This document shows positions 1 to 6,075 of a DNA stretch of 20,567 nt, in pieces. The position numbers were made by a program, and so were the translations under genes. Source of the stretch: a virus. The stretch covers positions 1 to 20,567 of the IMG/VR virus record IMGVR_UViG_3300008218_000073; one strand, given 5' to 3'. Positions within the stretch are counted from its first letter, which is position 1; each line of letters opens with the position of its first letter. The notes under the pieces were generated by a model. That model worked only from the letters and a program-made list of their open reading frames with translations, had not been told where the DNA came from and ran no database searches.

Positions 1-2
1 AT

Positions 3-170
3 GTATACGCAAGTGCAGCATTTGGATTATTTGCAACAATTGAAAAGAATCTAAATGTATTTGCTCCTTCTGATAGTCCGTTTAATTGGTATGTTAAGAA
101 TGGAAAAGTAAAGCAATTCACAAAGTCGCAGAAAATAGCCGACCAAATTGCAACACCAATATTAAGCTAA
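3..170 (+). CDS. C-terminal end of an unidentified protein (5' truncated)
   Basis: An open frame enters from the left edge and ends with TAA at 168-170, giving 55 visible residues. The visible part contains a small-residue/hydrophobic stretch (YASAAFGLFATIEK), then a polar tail ending in TPILS. I recognise no family. The strand and the hairpin right after it (188-207) match the following small rightward genes, so it is probably another member of the early orphan block. The stop codon is part of a 15-nt sequence that recurs at 8375-8389. Function unknown; coding status is fairly likely because the frame is open to the edge and the residue composition looks protein-like. Confidence 0.6.
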   Translation, partial: VYASAAFGLFATIEKNLNVFAPSDSPFNWYVKNGKVKQFTKSQKIADQIATPILS

Positions 171-187
171 ATAAATTAAACTAGATC

Positions 188-210
188 AGCCCCCAGAAAT
201 GGGGGCTTTT
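188..210 (+). terminator. Intercistronic hairpin with AGAAAT loop
   Basis: AGCCCCC (188-194) pairs with GGGGGCT (201-207) around the loop AGAAAT and is followed by four T. It lies between the truncated gene and the 149-residue gene. The same loop sits on different stems at 8390-8411, 8882-8909 and 9391-9416. It may be a weak terminator or an RNA processing or stability hairpin. Confidence 0.7.
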
Positions 211-230
211 CATAAGGAGAAAATAGTGAA

Positions 231-680
231 ATGAAACCAACCATTGAAAGATGGACAAGCTCAGGAAATCATGAACTGAAGCGAATAGGAAAAATAGGTA
301 CTATCAAAGTCAGGAGAAATGAAATGGAAAAGTTATTGACTCAAAAACTATACGAGAAGTATACAATGCTTCAGCGTAATACTGACAAAATGACAATTAT
401 ACTTGCTCACGACAAATCAGGATACCACCTCGTGTTGGCATTGAAAAATGGCGACTCGATTGTACCACTCGCAAAATTTCTTTCTGCAGATGAGATACTC
501 CAAATGGAACCAGATCATGAAATATCTGGTAAATTTCAGGATTTATACAAAGCTGCTCAAGAGATAGATACACGGCAAGGGATGAAGGAGTTTAATGCTA
601 TCAGCGTTGAATTAGACGATCTGTTCAAAAGTTTTACTCACAAATTACTGGAAGATCGTGGAATCAGTATTGAAAGATAA
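231..680 (+). CDS. Hypothetical early protein, 149 residues
   Basis: No family recognised. The protein is soluble, rich in charged residues and mostly helical in appearance, with a basic N-terminal third (about residues 1-45) and an acidic C-terminal half. There are no membrane segments or metal-binding clusters. AAGGAG at 214-219 lies 11 nt before the chosen ATG, a long spacing. An in-frame ATG at 324 (residue 32) has AGGAG at 312-316 with 7-nt spacing, so a 118-residue form is a real alternative. Hairpins stand on both sides (188-207 and 689-716), which suggests a separately regulated small gene. It may be an early host-interaction gene, but only its position supports that. Confidence 0.75.
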   Translation: MKPTIERWTSSGNHELKRIGKIGTIKVRRNEMEKLLTQKLYEKYTMLQRNTDKMTIILAHDKSGYHLVLALKNGDSIVPLAKFLSADEILQMEPDHEISGKFQDLYKAAQEIDTRQGMKEFNAISVELDDLFKSFTHKLLEDRGISIER

Positions 681-688
681 TTAAGACT

Positions 689-719
689 GAGTGGCTTCCT
701 CTTAAGGGAGCCACTCTTT
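689..719 (+). terminator. Intercistronic hairpin
   Basis: GAGTGGCTTCC (689-699) pairs with GGGAGCCACTC (706-716) through 11 bp with one T-G wobble. The loop is 6 nt (TCTTAA) and three T follow. It separates the 149- and 71-residue genes. The T tract is short, so it may be a processing or stability hairpin rather than a full terminator. Confidence 0.65.
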
Positions 720-736
720 ACTAAGGAGAAAGTAAA

Positions 737-952
737 ATGAAGTTACCATTTGAAGATTTATTAATCGGTAGTGAGCCAGAAATAATAGTTAATCCTTATT
801 CAGGACATTCAGCCACATTAACACCAGAAGCAGTTGCAGTTTATGATTTAATTAAAGGTGCTGAAGCAATAGGCTCACATCAAATAGTTAGAGATGGGCT
901 TGACTGGTTCAGAGAAAACTATCCAGAAGAATTTTATATATTATTAGATTAA
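737..952 (+). CDS. Small hypothetical phage protein, 71 residues
   Basis: A 71-residue acidic protein without cysteine clusters or membrane segments. The central stretch (NPYSGHSATLTPEAVAVYDL, about residues 19-38) and the end (GLDWFRENYPEEFYILLD) look like a small hypothetical protein I associate with phage genomes, but I cannot attach a family name or function. AAGGAG at 723-728 sits 8 nt before the ATG. Hairpins bound the gene at 689-716 and 962-990, as for the other small rightward genes. Coding status is convincing from the ribosome binding site and residue pattern. Confidence 0.78.
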   Translation: MKLPFEDLLIGSEPEIIVNPYSGHSATLTPEAVAVYDLIKGAEAIGSHQIVRDGLDWFRENYPEEFYILLD

Positions 953-961
953 ATCAATGAG

Positions 962-990
962 ATTAGCTCCTCATATTTTGGGGAGCTAAT
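962..990 (+). terminator. Intercistronic hairpin without T tract
   Basis: ATTAGCTCCTC (962-972) pairs with GGGGAGCTAAT (980-990), 11 bp with one wobble, around the loop ATATTTT. TAAAACACC follows, so there is no U tract. It resembles an RNA stability or processing hairpin more than an intrinsic terminator. Confidence 0.6.
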
Positions 991-1021
991 TAAAACACCA
1001 CGATAAAAGGAATCAGTTAAG

Positions 1022-1072
1022 GTAATATATAGAAAAAAATTTTAACCCACTGTAAACGATTAAATAGAACGC
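1022..1072 (+). promoter_or_regulatory. Candidate phage promoter/leader element, copy A
   Basis: This 51-nt stretch upstream of the 103-residue gene aligns without gaps to the minus-strand sequence 15266-15216, upstream of a late gene. By hand count about 40 of 51 positions match. The conserved parts are GTAA, TATA, an A tract, TTTTAACCC, GTAAACG and TA-TAGAA-GC. Both copies end about 16 nt before a start codon. There is no TTGACA box. A phage-specific promoter or regulator site is inferred. Confidence 0.5.
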
Positions 1073-1087
1073 ATTAGGAGTAAGGAA

Positions 1088-1399
1088 ATGCCAGATAAAA
1101 CAGTAACAATCTATGGAATCAAAGCAAAGCCATTAATATTCCATACTCAATCAAATACCTATACATTATTCTGGACAGATGAAGAACTGCAAAGAATTTC
1201 TGATGAATCGTTTACACAGTATAAACGGCTCTTTGCTGAGACATGGATGGAGCCTGAAGAAGGTGAATATTCATGCGAGGAATGTGGATTCAGGCGAGAA
1301 GATTATGACTATGATGATCCAGATTTCGGGCATCATTTCTTATGCCCGATTAAAGATAGCATTATTGAGTGCAAACTTGATGAATTTTATGGCGAATAA
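1088..1399 (+). CDS. Small acidic Cys/His protein, 103 residues
   Basis: No family recognised. The N-terminal half (residues 1-55) looks like a small alpha/beta region. The C-terminal half holds a possible zinc site: C63-x2-C66, then H82, H83, C86 and C95, around a very acidic linker (EDYDYDDPDF). TAAGGA at 1081-1086 lies just before the ATG and AGGAG at 1076-1080 is a little further up; together they support this start. It lies directly downstream of the 51-nt element at 1022-1072 and before the ParB-like gene. Metal binding is an inference from residue spacing only. Confidence 0.75.
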   Translation: MPDKTVTIYGIKAKPLIFHTQSNTYTLFWTDEELQRISDESFTQYKRLFAETWMEPEEGEYSCEECGFRREDYDYDDPDFGHHFLCPIKDSIIECKLDEFYGE

Positions 1400-1407
1400 G
1401 AATAGAG

Positions 1408-1436
1408 TTTACTTGTCTATGTTAATAGTATATTAT
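1408..1436 (+). promoter_or_regulatory. Sigma70-like promoter candidate before the ParB-like gene
   Basis: TTTACT (1408-1413), a 17-nt spacer and TATTAT (1431-1436) make a reasonable sigma70-type promoter in the 76-nt gap before 1476. Four of six bases match the -35 consensus and five of six the -10. Start site and use are unproven. Confidence 0.4.
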
Positions 1437-1475
1437 GTATCAGATCACGTTTAAATAATCATAAGGAGATTAGAA

Positions 1476-2417
1476 ATGACAACAGCAACAATACAAAAAA
1501 TCACCATTAATTTAATGTCTGGTGAACAATCATATCCATGTGAAATATGGCTTGAATTGGTTAATCCACAACGAGCAGCAGAACTGCTTAATATTACTAT
1601 CGGCAATCGTAACACAATGCCAAGCCACCTTGATCGAATTATTCATGCTATGAATACAAATAAGTTTGATGAACTTGCAGACCCAATACATATCAGCAAT
1701 ACAGGCAAATTAATAAATGGTCATCATAGGCTTCAAGGAGTTGTAAAAACAGGGAAAAGTTACACATTGTTAATTGTCCGTGGATTGCCTGATAGTGCGT
1801 TTGCCAACCTTGACCAAAGTAAACCACGAACAGGATATGACACATTGCAAGTGTCAGGATATGTAAATTATAGAGAACTTGCACCAGTAATAAAGTGTAT
1901 TATTCGCCTGCAAAAGCGAATGTACAATCCAATAAGTCCAAGCAACTATGAAATTAATATGTCTGCTGACATTCATGGCAGTTTATTAAAGCAATATATT
2001 AAGGATGCACAAATAACAAAAGATCGCATTGGGTTTGTGCCATCAGCACCTGTTGCAGCGTTGTATTACATTTATGGTACGGCAGACAGCGAAAAATATG
2101 ACCAGTTTATTAAAGGGTTGAATTTTAATCGTGGTGTAGTGGATGCTGCTGAAACTACAAAACATCCTATCACAGTATTAGAGAAAAAAATTCGCTCTGA
2201 AGCAACAAAACTAAATTCAAGCATTGTTAATAAAAGCAAGGGTATACCACCTTCACAGTATTCTTTATATTATGCGTGGGTTCATAAAGCATGGGAAAAG
2301 TTCATTGCAGGTAAAACAATGAGTTCAAGGGATTTTGTTGAGAATGAAAGAATAGAAGTTGTAAATCGTTTATTTACATATACAGAAGCAACACTAGGTG
2401 CATTTGTCATTGACTAA
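1476..2417 (+). CDS. ParB-like nuclease-domain protein, 313 residues
   Basis: The N-terminal region (about residues 25-120) resembles the ParB/Srx-type nucleotide-binding fold found in many phage proteins. HISNTGKLINGHHRLQGVVK (72-91) contains the NGHHRL motif at 81-86, equivalent to the ParB GxxR box. It is followed by LDQSKPR (112-118), which is typical of this phage family. The remaining ~190 residues look helical and have no assigned domain. AAGGAG at 1463-1468 is 7 nt before the ATG. A sigma70-like promoter may lie at 1408-1436. Members of the family bind or cut DNA, or hydrolyse CTP; which applies here cannot be read from the sequence. No parA or centromere-like repeat accompanies it, so plasmid-style partitioning is unlikely. 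Confidence 0.8.
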   Translation: MTTATIQKITINLMSGEQSYPCEIWLELVNPQRAAELLNITIGNRNTMPSHLDRIIHAMNTNKFDELADPIHISNTGKLINGHHRLQGVVKTGKSYTLLIVRGLPDSAFANLDQSKPRTGYDTLQVSGYVNYRELAPVIKCIIRLQKRMYNPISPSNYEINMSADIHGSLLKQYIKDAQITKDRIGFVPSAPVAALYYIYGTADSEKYDQFIKGLNFNRGVVDAAETTKHPITVLEKKIRSEATKLNSSIVNKSKGIPPSQYSLYYAWVHKAWEKFIAGKTMSSRDFVENERIEVVNRLFTYTEATLGAFVID

Positions 2418-2434
2418 TTATATATATAATAAAA

Positions 2435-2592
2435 AAGAGGGGTTTATGTTATCCCTTCTTCGTGAGGAGTTGGGATCATTTAAGAACGCACTAGGGTTCA
2501 AGTCTGTCGGAGGGTTTGGTAACATTTCTCCTTCGTTACTCCTTTCGCCCGATATTCCTGTCATCATGCAGACTCGGTGGCAGGAGTGCGTT
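2435..2592. ncRNA. Candidate structured RNA region
   Basis: The gap between the ParB-like gene and the zinc-ribbon gene holds nested complementary segments. AACGCACT (2485-2492) pairs with AGTGCGTT (2585-2592). Inside it, AGTCTG (2501-2506) pairs with CAGACT (2569-2574). Inside that, CGGAGGG (2508-2514) pairs with TCCTTTCG (2541-2547 part) and GGTAAC (2518-2523) with GTTACT (2535-2540). A separate 8-bp hairpin lies at 2435-2460. Bases 2461-2590 are about 51% G+C by hand count, against 30% in the 60 bases at 2341-2400. The strand is not settled. A short reading frame (2446-2637) overlaps and is the competing explanation. Confidence 0.4.
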
Positions 2593-2637
2593 TCAAAAAA
2601 AGAAAGTGAGGAATTATGCAACAGACAAGGAAAATAG
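2446..2637 (+). CDS. Doubtful small reading frame, 63 codons
   Basis: An ATG at 2446 preceded by GAGGGG (2437-2442) opens 63 codons ending at 2637, overlapping the next gene by 22 nt. The product (starting MLSLLREELGSFKNALGF) matches nothing I know. Base composition differs from the neighbouring genes, and the ribosome binding site sits in a hairpin stem with the ATG in its loop. The frame may be only a by-product of the structured region at 2435-2592. Confidence 0.25.
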   Translation: MLSLLREELGSFKNALGFKSVGGFGNISPSLLLSPDIPVIMQTRWQECVSKKESEELCNRQGK

Positions 2638-2849
2638 TTCAGTATCAGTACCAATGCAAGAGAAGCGTTTGCAGTCATATTTGGTGGAGTAAAGAAGATA
2701 GTATAACCAGATGTCCGAACTGCACTCGCCATAATTCAGCAGTAGCAGTACTGGAAGGACAAATGCCTGCACCAATAGATCAAGAATCGCATAAAAATGA
2801 AGGAGCGATTCGGAGAACTGCACAGTTAAAATACAGAAAAACTTTTTAA
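2616..2849 (+). CDS. Small zinc-ribbon protein, 77 residues
   Basis: Residues 14-36 form a zinc-ribbon-like knuckle pair: C14-x4-C19 ... C33-x2-C36 (CPNC), with aromatic residues between (HIWW). The C-terminal half is polar and basic. GAGG at 2608-2611 is 4 nt before the ATG. It is the first gene of the run leading into the ATPase operon, 16 nt before the next gene. Such small ribbons in phages often help DNA- or RNA-binding complexes; no specific role can be assigned. Confidence 0.65.
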   Translation: MQQTRKIVQYQYQCKRSVCSHIWWSKEDSITRCPNCTRHNSAVAVLEGQMPAPIDQESHKNEGAIRRTAQLKYRKTF

Positions 2850-2865
2850 CAAGGAGTAATTAGCG

Positions 2866-3150
2866 ATGGCATATACACAAGAGCAAATTGATAATGGGGA
2901 AGCATGGGATATCTGGTGGAAAAACTTTGCAGTCTATAGACAAAAGAAAGAAAAACCACATAGACTGGCATCTGCAAGAATAGGAGAAACTTTAAAAACC
3001 ATTGCTCAGACAGAACCTTCCACAATAAAAAACCCAGAAGATATTGTATCAATAAAACAACACAACTCTACGTCAAACTCTGGTTCTGTCTGGGCTTCCA
3101 AACGACCTCGCAAACAAACAACAGAAGGCTTTATCAGGGGTCAGTCATGA
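2866..3150 (+). CDS. Hypothetical protein, 94 residues, coupled to the ATPase gene
   Basis: No family recognised. The N-terminus is aromatic-rich (AWDIWWKNFAVYR, about residues 13-25). The C-terminal half is basic, Ser/Thr/Asn-rich and probably disordered. AAGGAG at 2851-2856 is 9 nt before the ATG. The stop overlaps the next start in an ATGA arrangement (3147-3150), so translation of the ATPase is probably coupled to it. A loader or partner of the ATPase is conceivable from position alone. Confidence 0.7.
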   Translation: MAYTQEQIDNGEAWDIWWKNFAVYRQKKEKPHRLASARIGETLKTIAQTEPSTIKNPEDIVSIKQHNSTSNSGSVWASKRPRKQTTEGFIRGQS

Positions 3151-4388
3151 ATGAACCGATTGTTCAGACAACAGGCGAAATAACAACCTACCGATTTATT
3201 GAAGAAGATATTGTTGTTGAAGTCAGTATGATAAAAGAGCATACTGTCGGATTTCCAAGTGCCGAATTTATGATTATGGATACTTCAAGGGATATGATCA
3301 GGACATTAGCACCAGTCCGTAGAATAGGATTAGTAACAGAGAATATCAATGCATGGGCTGATGATCTGGCTGACAGGGTTATTCCACCACGATCAGACGG
3401 CTTCTGGATTACAGCATTAGGATTTATTCAACAGGAAACAATCCGATTGCATAGACAGGGAACTCCGTTTGTTAACATGGGAACCTTTACACCTGATGAT
3501 GAAAGCAACCGATATCTGTTAGAGCCGTTTATTTATGCAAACAGAATATCGTTACTCTATGGAAAAGGTGGAAGTCTGAAGTCATGGATCGCATTGTATC
3601 TTTCCGTCTTATGCGATCTGTATGCTCAAGATAATGAAGCAGGTTTTTTACCTACACCATGCAAGGTTCTTTGGTTATCCTATGAAGAAGATCAGCAGAC
3701 TGTTTATGAGCGAATACAGGCGATTCACAAGGGATTGAAGGCAGAAGTTGACAGCAATATAAGCTTTCGATTTATGAATAGACCATTAGTAGATGATGTA
3801 TCGGTATTAAAGCAATTCTGCGATTCAGAAGATATAGGATTAGTTATTGTTGATTCTGCTATCCCTGCCAGTGGTGGTGAAGCATCTGATAGTGGTGCAG
3901 CAGACCGATTCTTTAAGGGCTTGCAGCAACTTAAAGGTGGAAAGCTAGTATTAGCCCATGAAGCAAAGAACAGTACAGTAAATAATCCGTTTGGAAGTGT
4001 TGTATTTACCAATATGCCCAGATCTGTTTGGGAAGTGCAGTCTGAGGCAGACTATGATTCAAGCTATGCAGCAGTCAGCCTTGTCCACAGGAAGGTTAAT
4101 ACTGGCAGAAGAAGAAAGCCGATAGGATTGCGTTTTGATTTCTCGCCAAGCGATCCACCTGAATGGATTCGGGTGCGTAATTATGATCTCATTAGTGATC
4201 CTAATTTACGCCATACAATTTCCCCAAGAGAACGGATTTATCAGGCATTAAGTCGACATGGAACAGCAATGGATTTGGATTTAATTGCTGAAGAAACAGG
4301 ATTAAAAAACAAAGAAGCTGAAGAAGTTCTAAAAAATAAACCATTCCAATATGTCGGAAATGGAACATATGCACTGGAAACATTATGA
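3147..4388 (+). CDS. RecA/RepA-type AAA ATPase, probable replication or recombination helicase
   Basis: A 413-residue P-loop ATPase. Walker A is GKGGSLKS (139-146), preceded by the beta strand ISLLY. VLWLSYEED (174-182) carries the acidic pair expected of the catalytic glutamate in RecA-fold hexamers. Walker B is GLVIVDSA (231-238), with D236. LVLAHEAKN (268-275) is the sensor region and NPFGSVVFTNMPRSVW (280-295) a later core motif. Residues 1-130 are an unassigned N-terminal domain and 358-413 look like a winged helix. This layout resembles RepA-like helicases and AAA_25-type phage ATPases. It lacks a primase domain. The overlap with upstream and downstream genes (ATGA at both ends) places it at the heart of a DNA-metabolism operon. 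A Sak4-type recombinase is the main alternative. Confidence 0.85.
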   Translation: MNEPIVQTTGEITTYRFIEEDIVVEVSMIKEHTVGFPSAEFMIMDTSRDMIRTLAPVRRIGLVTENINAWADDLADRVIPPRSDGFWITALGFIQQETIRLHRQGTPFVNMGTFTPDDESNRYLLEPFIYANRISLLYGKGGSLKSWIALYLSVLCDLYAQDNEAGFLPTPCKVLWLSYEEDQQTVYERIQAIHKGLKAEVDSNISFRFMNRPLVDDVSVLKQFCDSEDIGLVIVDSAIPASGGEASDSGAADRFFKGLQQLKGGKLVLAHEAKNSTVNNPFGSVVFTNMPRSVWEVQSEADYDSSYAAVSLVHRKVNTGRRRKPIGLRFDFSPSDPPEWIRVRNYDLISDPNLRHTISPRERIYQALSRHGTAMDLDLIAEETGLKNKEAEEVLKNKPFQYVGNGTYALETL

Positions 4389-4684
4389 AGGATGCAGTAT
4401 TAAAAAGACTAAATTTTATCCAACGCAAAGCAATGATGCAAATAAACGTACGAAACAAAATACAAAAAGCGAACGAAAAGGAAGATATTATGGTTACAAA
4501 TGGGAAATCATTATTTATGACTGTATCCGAATTAGCTTTACTGTTCGGATGGAAACGGAACTTTATTCATAGAGGAATAATAGCAGGACGGATTCCTGCA
4601 AAAGCAGAAGGTCAAAGATATTTTATACCAAGGGTTTGGGCTGACCGATACTACTTAGATTCCGTTAAAGGTTTGGACCTTTAA
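4385..4684 (+). CDS. Excisionase/MerR-like helix-turn-helix protein
   Basis: Residues 44-92 match the short HTH_17 (excisionase-family) pattern: FMTVSELALLFGWKRNFIHR followed by the wing GRIPAKAEGQRYFIPRVWADRYY. It should bind DNA through the recognition helix around residues 56-65. The ATG at 4385 overlaps the ATPase stop (ATGA) but has a weak ribosome binding site. An internal ATG at 4490 (residue 36) has AAGGA at 4478-4482 with 7-nt spacing and would yield a 64-residue protein containing just the HTH domain. The first 35 residues are basic and without known domain. The first five codons are the same as in the next two genes. With no integrase in view, excision is unlikely; a regulator or replication accessory role fits better. 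Confidence 0.75.
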   Translation: MKDAVLKRLNFIQRKAMMQINVRNKIQKANEKEDIMVTNGKSLFMTVSELALLFGWKRNFIHRGIIAGRIPAKAEGQRYFIPRVWADRYYLDSVKGLDL

Positions 4685-4686
4685 GT

Positions 4687-5742
4687 ATGAAAGATGCAGT
4701 ATTTAATAATATGATTGTACAACTTTATCATGTTGATGCTCGGCAGCTTCCTATACAGGATGAAAGTATTGATTGTGTTGTAACCAGTCCACCTTATTGG
4801 GGTTTGAGAAATTACGACCTTGACAATGGCATTGGATTAGAACCAACCATTGAAGAATGGGTAACAAATATTGTGCTTGTGTTTCGTGAAGTCTGGCGTG
4901 TATTAAAGCCTACAGGCACAGTCTGGATGAATCTTGGTGACGGGTATGCTCAAGGTGGAAAATTAGGAAGCATGGATGCAGATTCAGAATGGCAAAAGAA
5001 TCAAGTGCGAGCCAAAGATAAAAACTATAATGTTAGGGGATGGGGAGCAGGCAAGCACAGAAATCAAGGGGCATCTGGAAGGGCATCAGGAACGGCTGCA
5101 TCTAAAGATAAAAACAACGTTCAAAGTAATCATGCTGAAACTGATAGTCCATTATGGCATGACAAAAAATATCCTAGATCTTTTCGGTCAACACGATATA
5201 CAAACCAACCCACATCTAATACTTATATACCAGAACTAAAAACCAAAGACCTTATCGGTATGCCTTGGCGAGCAGCATTTGCACTTCAGGCAGATGGTTG
5301 GTATCTGAGATCAGACATTATATGGAGTAAGTTAAACCCAATGCCTGAAAGTGTAACCGACCGACCAACAAAAGCACATGAGTATATCTTCCTGTTAACT
5401 AAACAAGCTAAGTATTACTATGATGCTGATGCGATAAGGGAATCTTCTTCTAATGCAGTAGTTTCAGATAATCGCAACAAACGCACAGTCTGGGAAATAC
5501 CAACGCAACCTTATCCAGACGCACATTTTGCTACTTATCCAGAGAAGTTAGTTGAGCCATGCATCTTGGCAGGATGCCCACCTGATGGCGTAGTGCTTGA
5601 TCCATTTGTTGGATCAGGTACTACCCTTGCAGTTGCACAACGTCTAGGCAGAAAAGGGGTAGGAACAGACTTAAATAAAGATTATCTTACGTTAGCAGAA
5701 CAACGCTTGCGATCTGTAACGTTGCCTATGGATTTATCATGA
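4687..5742 (+). CDS. Beta-class DNA methyltransferase (likely N4-cytosine)
   Basis: Motif IV, VTSPPYWGLRNY (32-43), lies near the N-terminus and motif I, LDPFVGSGTT (304-313), near the C-terminus. This order defines the beta class of exocyclic-amine methyltransferases. TSPPYW rather than DPPY favours N4-cytosine over N6-adenine. FATYPEKL (281-288) and GVGTDLN (324-330) complete the AdoMet-binding fold. Residues ~90-175 are a Gly/Ser/Lys-rich, probably disordered insert near where a target-recognition region is expected. The length (351) is typical. It likely protects phage DNA from host restriction or marks it; no cognate restriction enzyme is obvious, although a VRR-NUC gene overlaps its stop. 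No clear ribosome binding site precedes the ATG, only 2 nt after the previous stop, so re-initiation is probable. Confidence 0.9.
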   Translation: MKDAVFNNMIVQLYHVDARQLPIQDESIDCVVTSPPYWGLRNYDLDNGIGLEPTIEEWVTNIVLVFREVWRVLKPTGTVWMNLGDGYAQGGKLGSMDADSEWQKNQVRAKDKNYNVRGWGAGKHRNQGASGRASGTAASKDKNNVQSNHAETDSPLWHDKKYPRSFRSTRYTNQPTSNTYIPELKTKDLIGMPWRAAFALQADGWYLRSDIIWSKLNPMPESVTDRPTKAHEYIFLLTKQAKYYYDADAIRESSSNAVVSDNRNKRTVWEIPTQPYPDAHFATYPEKLVEPCILAGCPPDGVVLDPFVGSGTTLAVAQRLGRKGVGTDLNKDYLTLAEQRLRSVTLPMDLS

Positions 5743-6062
5743 AAGATGCAGTAGTAATAGATGGGAAATTTTACCCAAGAAGCGAAAAGGTCTGGCAGGA
5801 TCAGGTTCTTGCACTGGCTAAGATTTATGAATGGCAATACTACCATACATGGAGAAGCACTAAGTCAGTAGAAGGATTTCCCGATCTGGTTTTACTGCGT
5901 AAAAAGCGAATTATCTTTGCTGAATTAAAAGGACCAGATCACAAGAAACAGCGATTGAGTATTCATCAGGAAAATTGGATAACAAATTTAAAACATGCAA
6001 TAAAAGAGGTGTATGTCTGGCGTCCACAGGATTGGGATGAAGTAAAACGAGTATTAAATTAA
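5739..6062 (+). CDS. VRR-NUC domain nuclease
   Basis: A 107-residue PD-(D/E)XK-fold nuclease of the VRR-NUC type. The catalytic signature is GFPDLVLL (46-53, D49) followed by IFAELKGP (59-66, E62 and K64). HQENWITNL (76-84) provides the downstream Q/W element. An early glutamate (E16) may join the metal site. Stand-alone phage VRR-NUC proteins are linked to structure-specific or junction nuclease activity, so branch processing during recombination or packaging is a fair guess. The ATG overlaps the methyltransferase stop (ATGA) without its own ribosome binding site. The first five residues (MKDAV) match those of the two preceding genes. Confidence 0.88.
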   Translation: MKDAVVIDGKFYPRSEKVWQDQVLALAKIYEWQYYHTWRSTKSVEGFPDLVLLRKKRIIFAELKGPDHKKQRLSIHQENWITNLKHAIKEVYVWRPQDWDEVKRVLN

Positions 6063-6075
6063 CAAGGAGAGTATC

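Noticed and set aside
1476-2417. Plasmid-type partition system based on the ParB-like gene
   Set aside because: No ParA-type ATPase beside it and no centromere-like repeats; the protein fits phage ParB-like nucleases better.
2491-2510. T-loop-like GGTTCAAGTC resembling a tRNA arm
   Set aside because: The flanking bases do not pair as a T stem, and no acceptor or anticodon arms fit on either strand.
2540-2575. Hammerhead-like TGATGA and GAAA on the minus strand
   Set aside because: The base before TGATGA is A instead of the required C, stem II does not form, and there is no suitable cleavage site.
2418-2732. A 104-codon leftward frame opposite the zinc-ribbon gene and the structured gap
   Set aside because: Opposite to all neighbouring genes, without a ribosome binding site or known motif.
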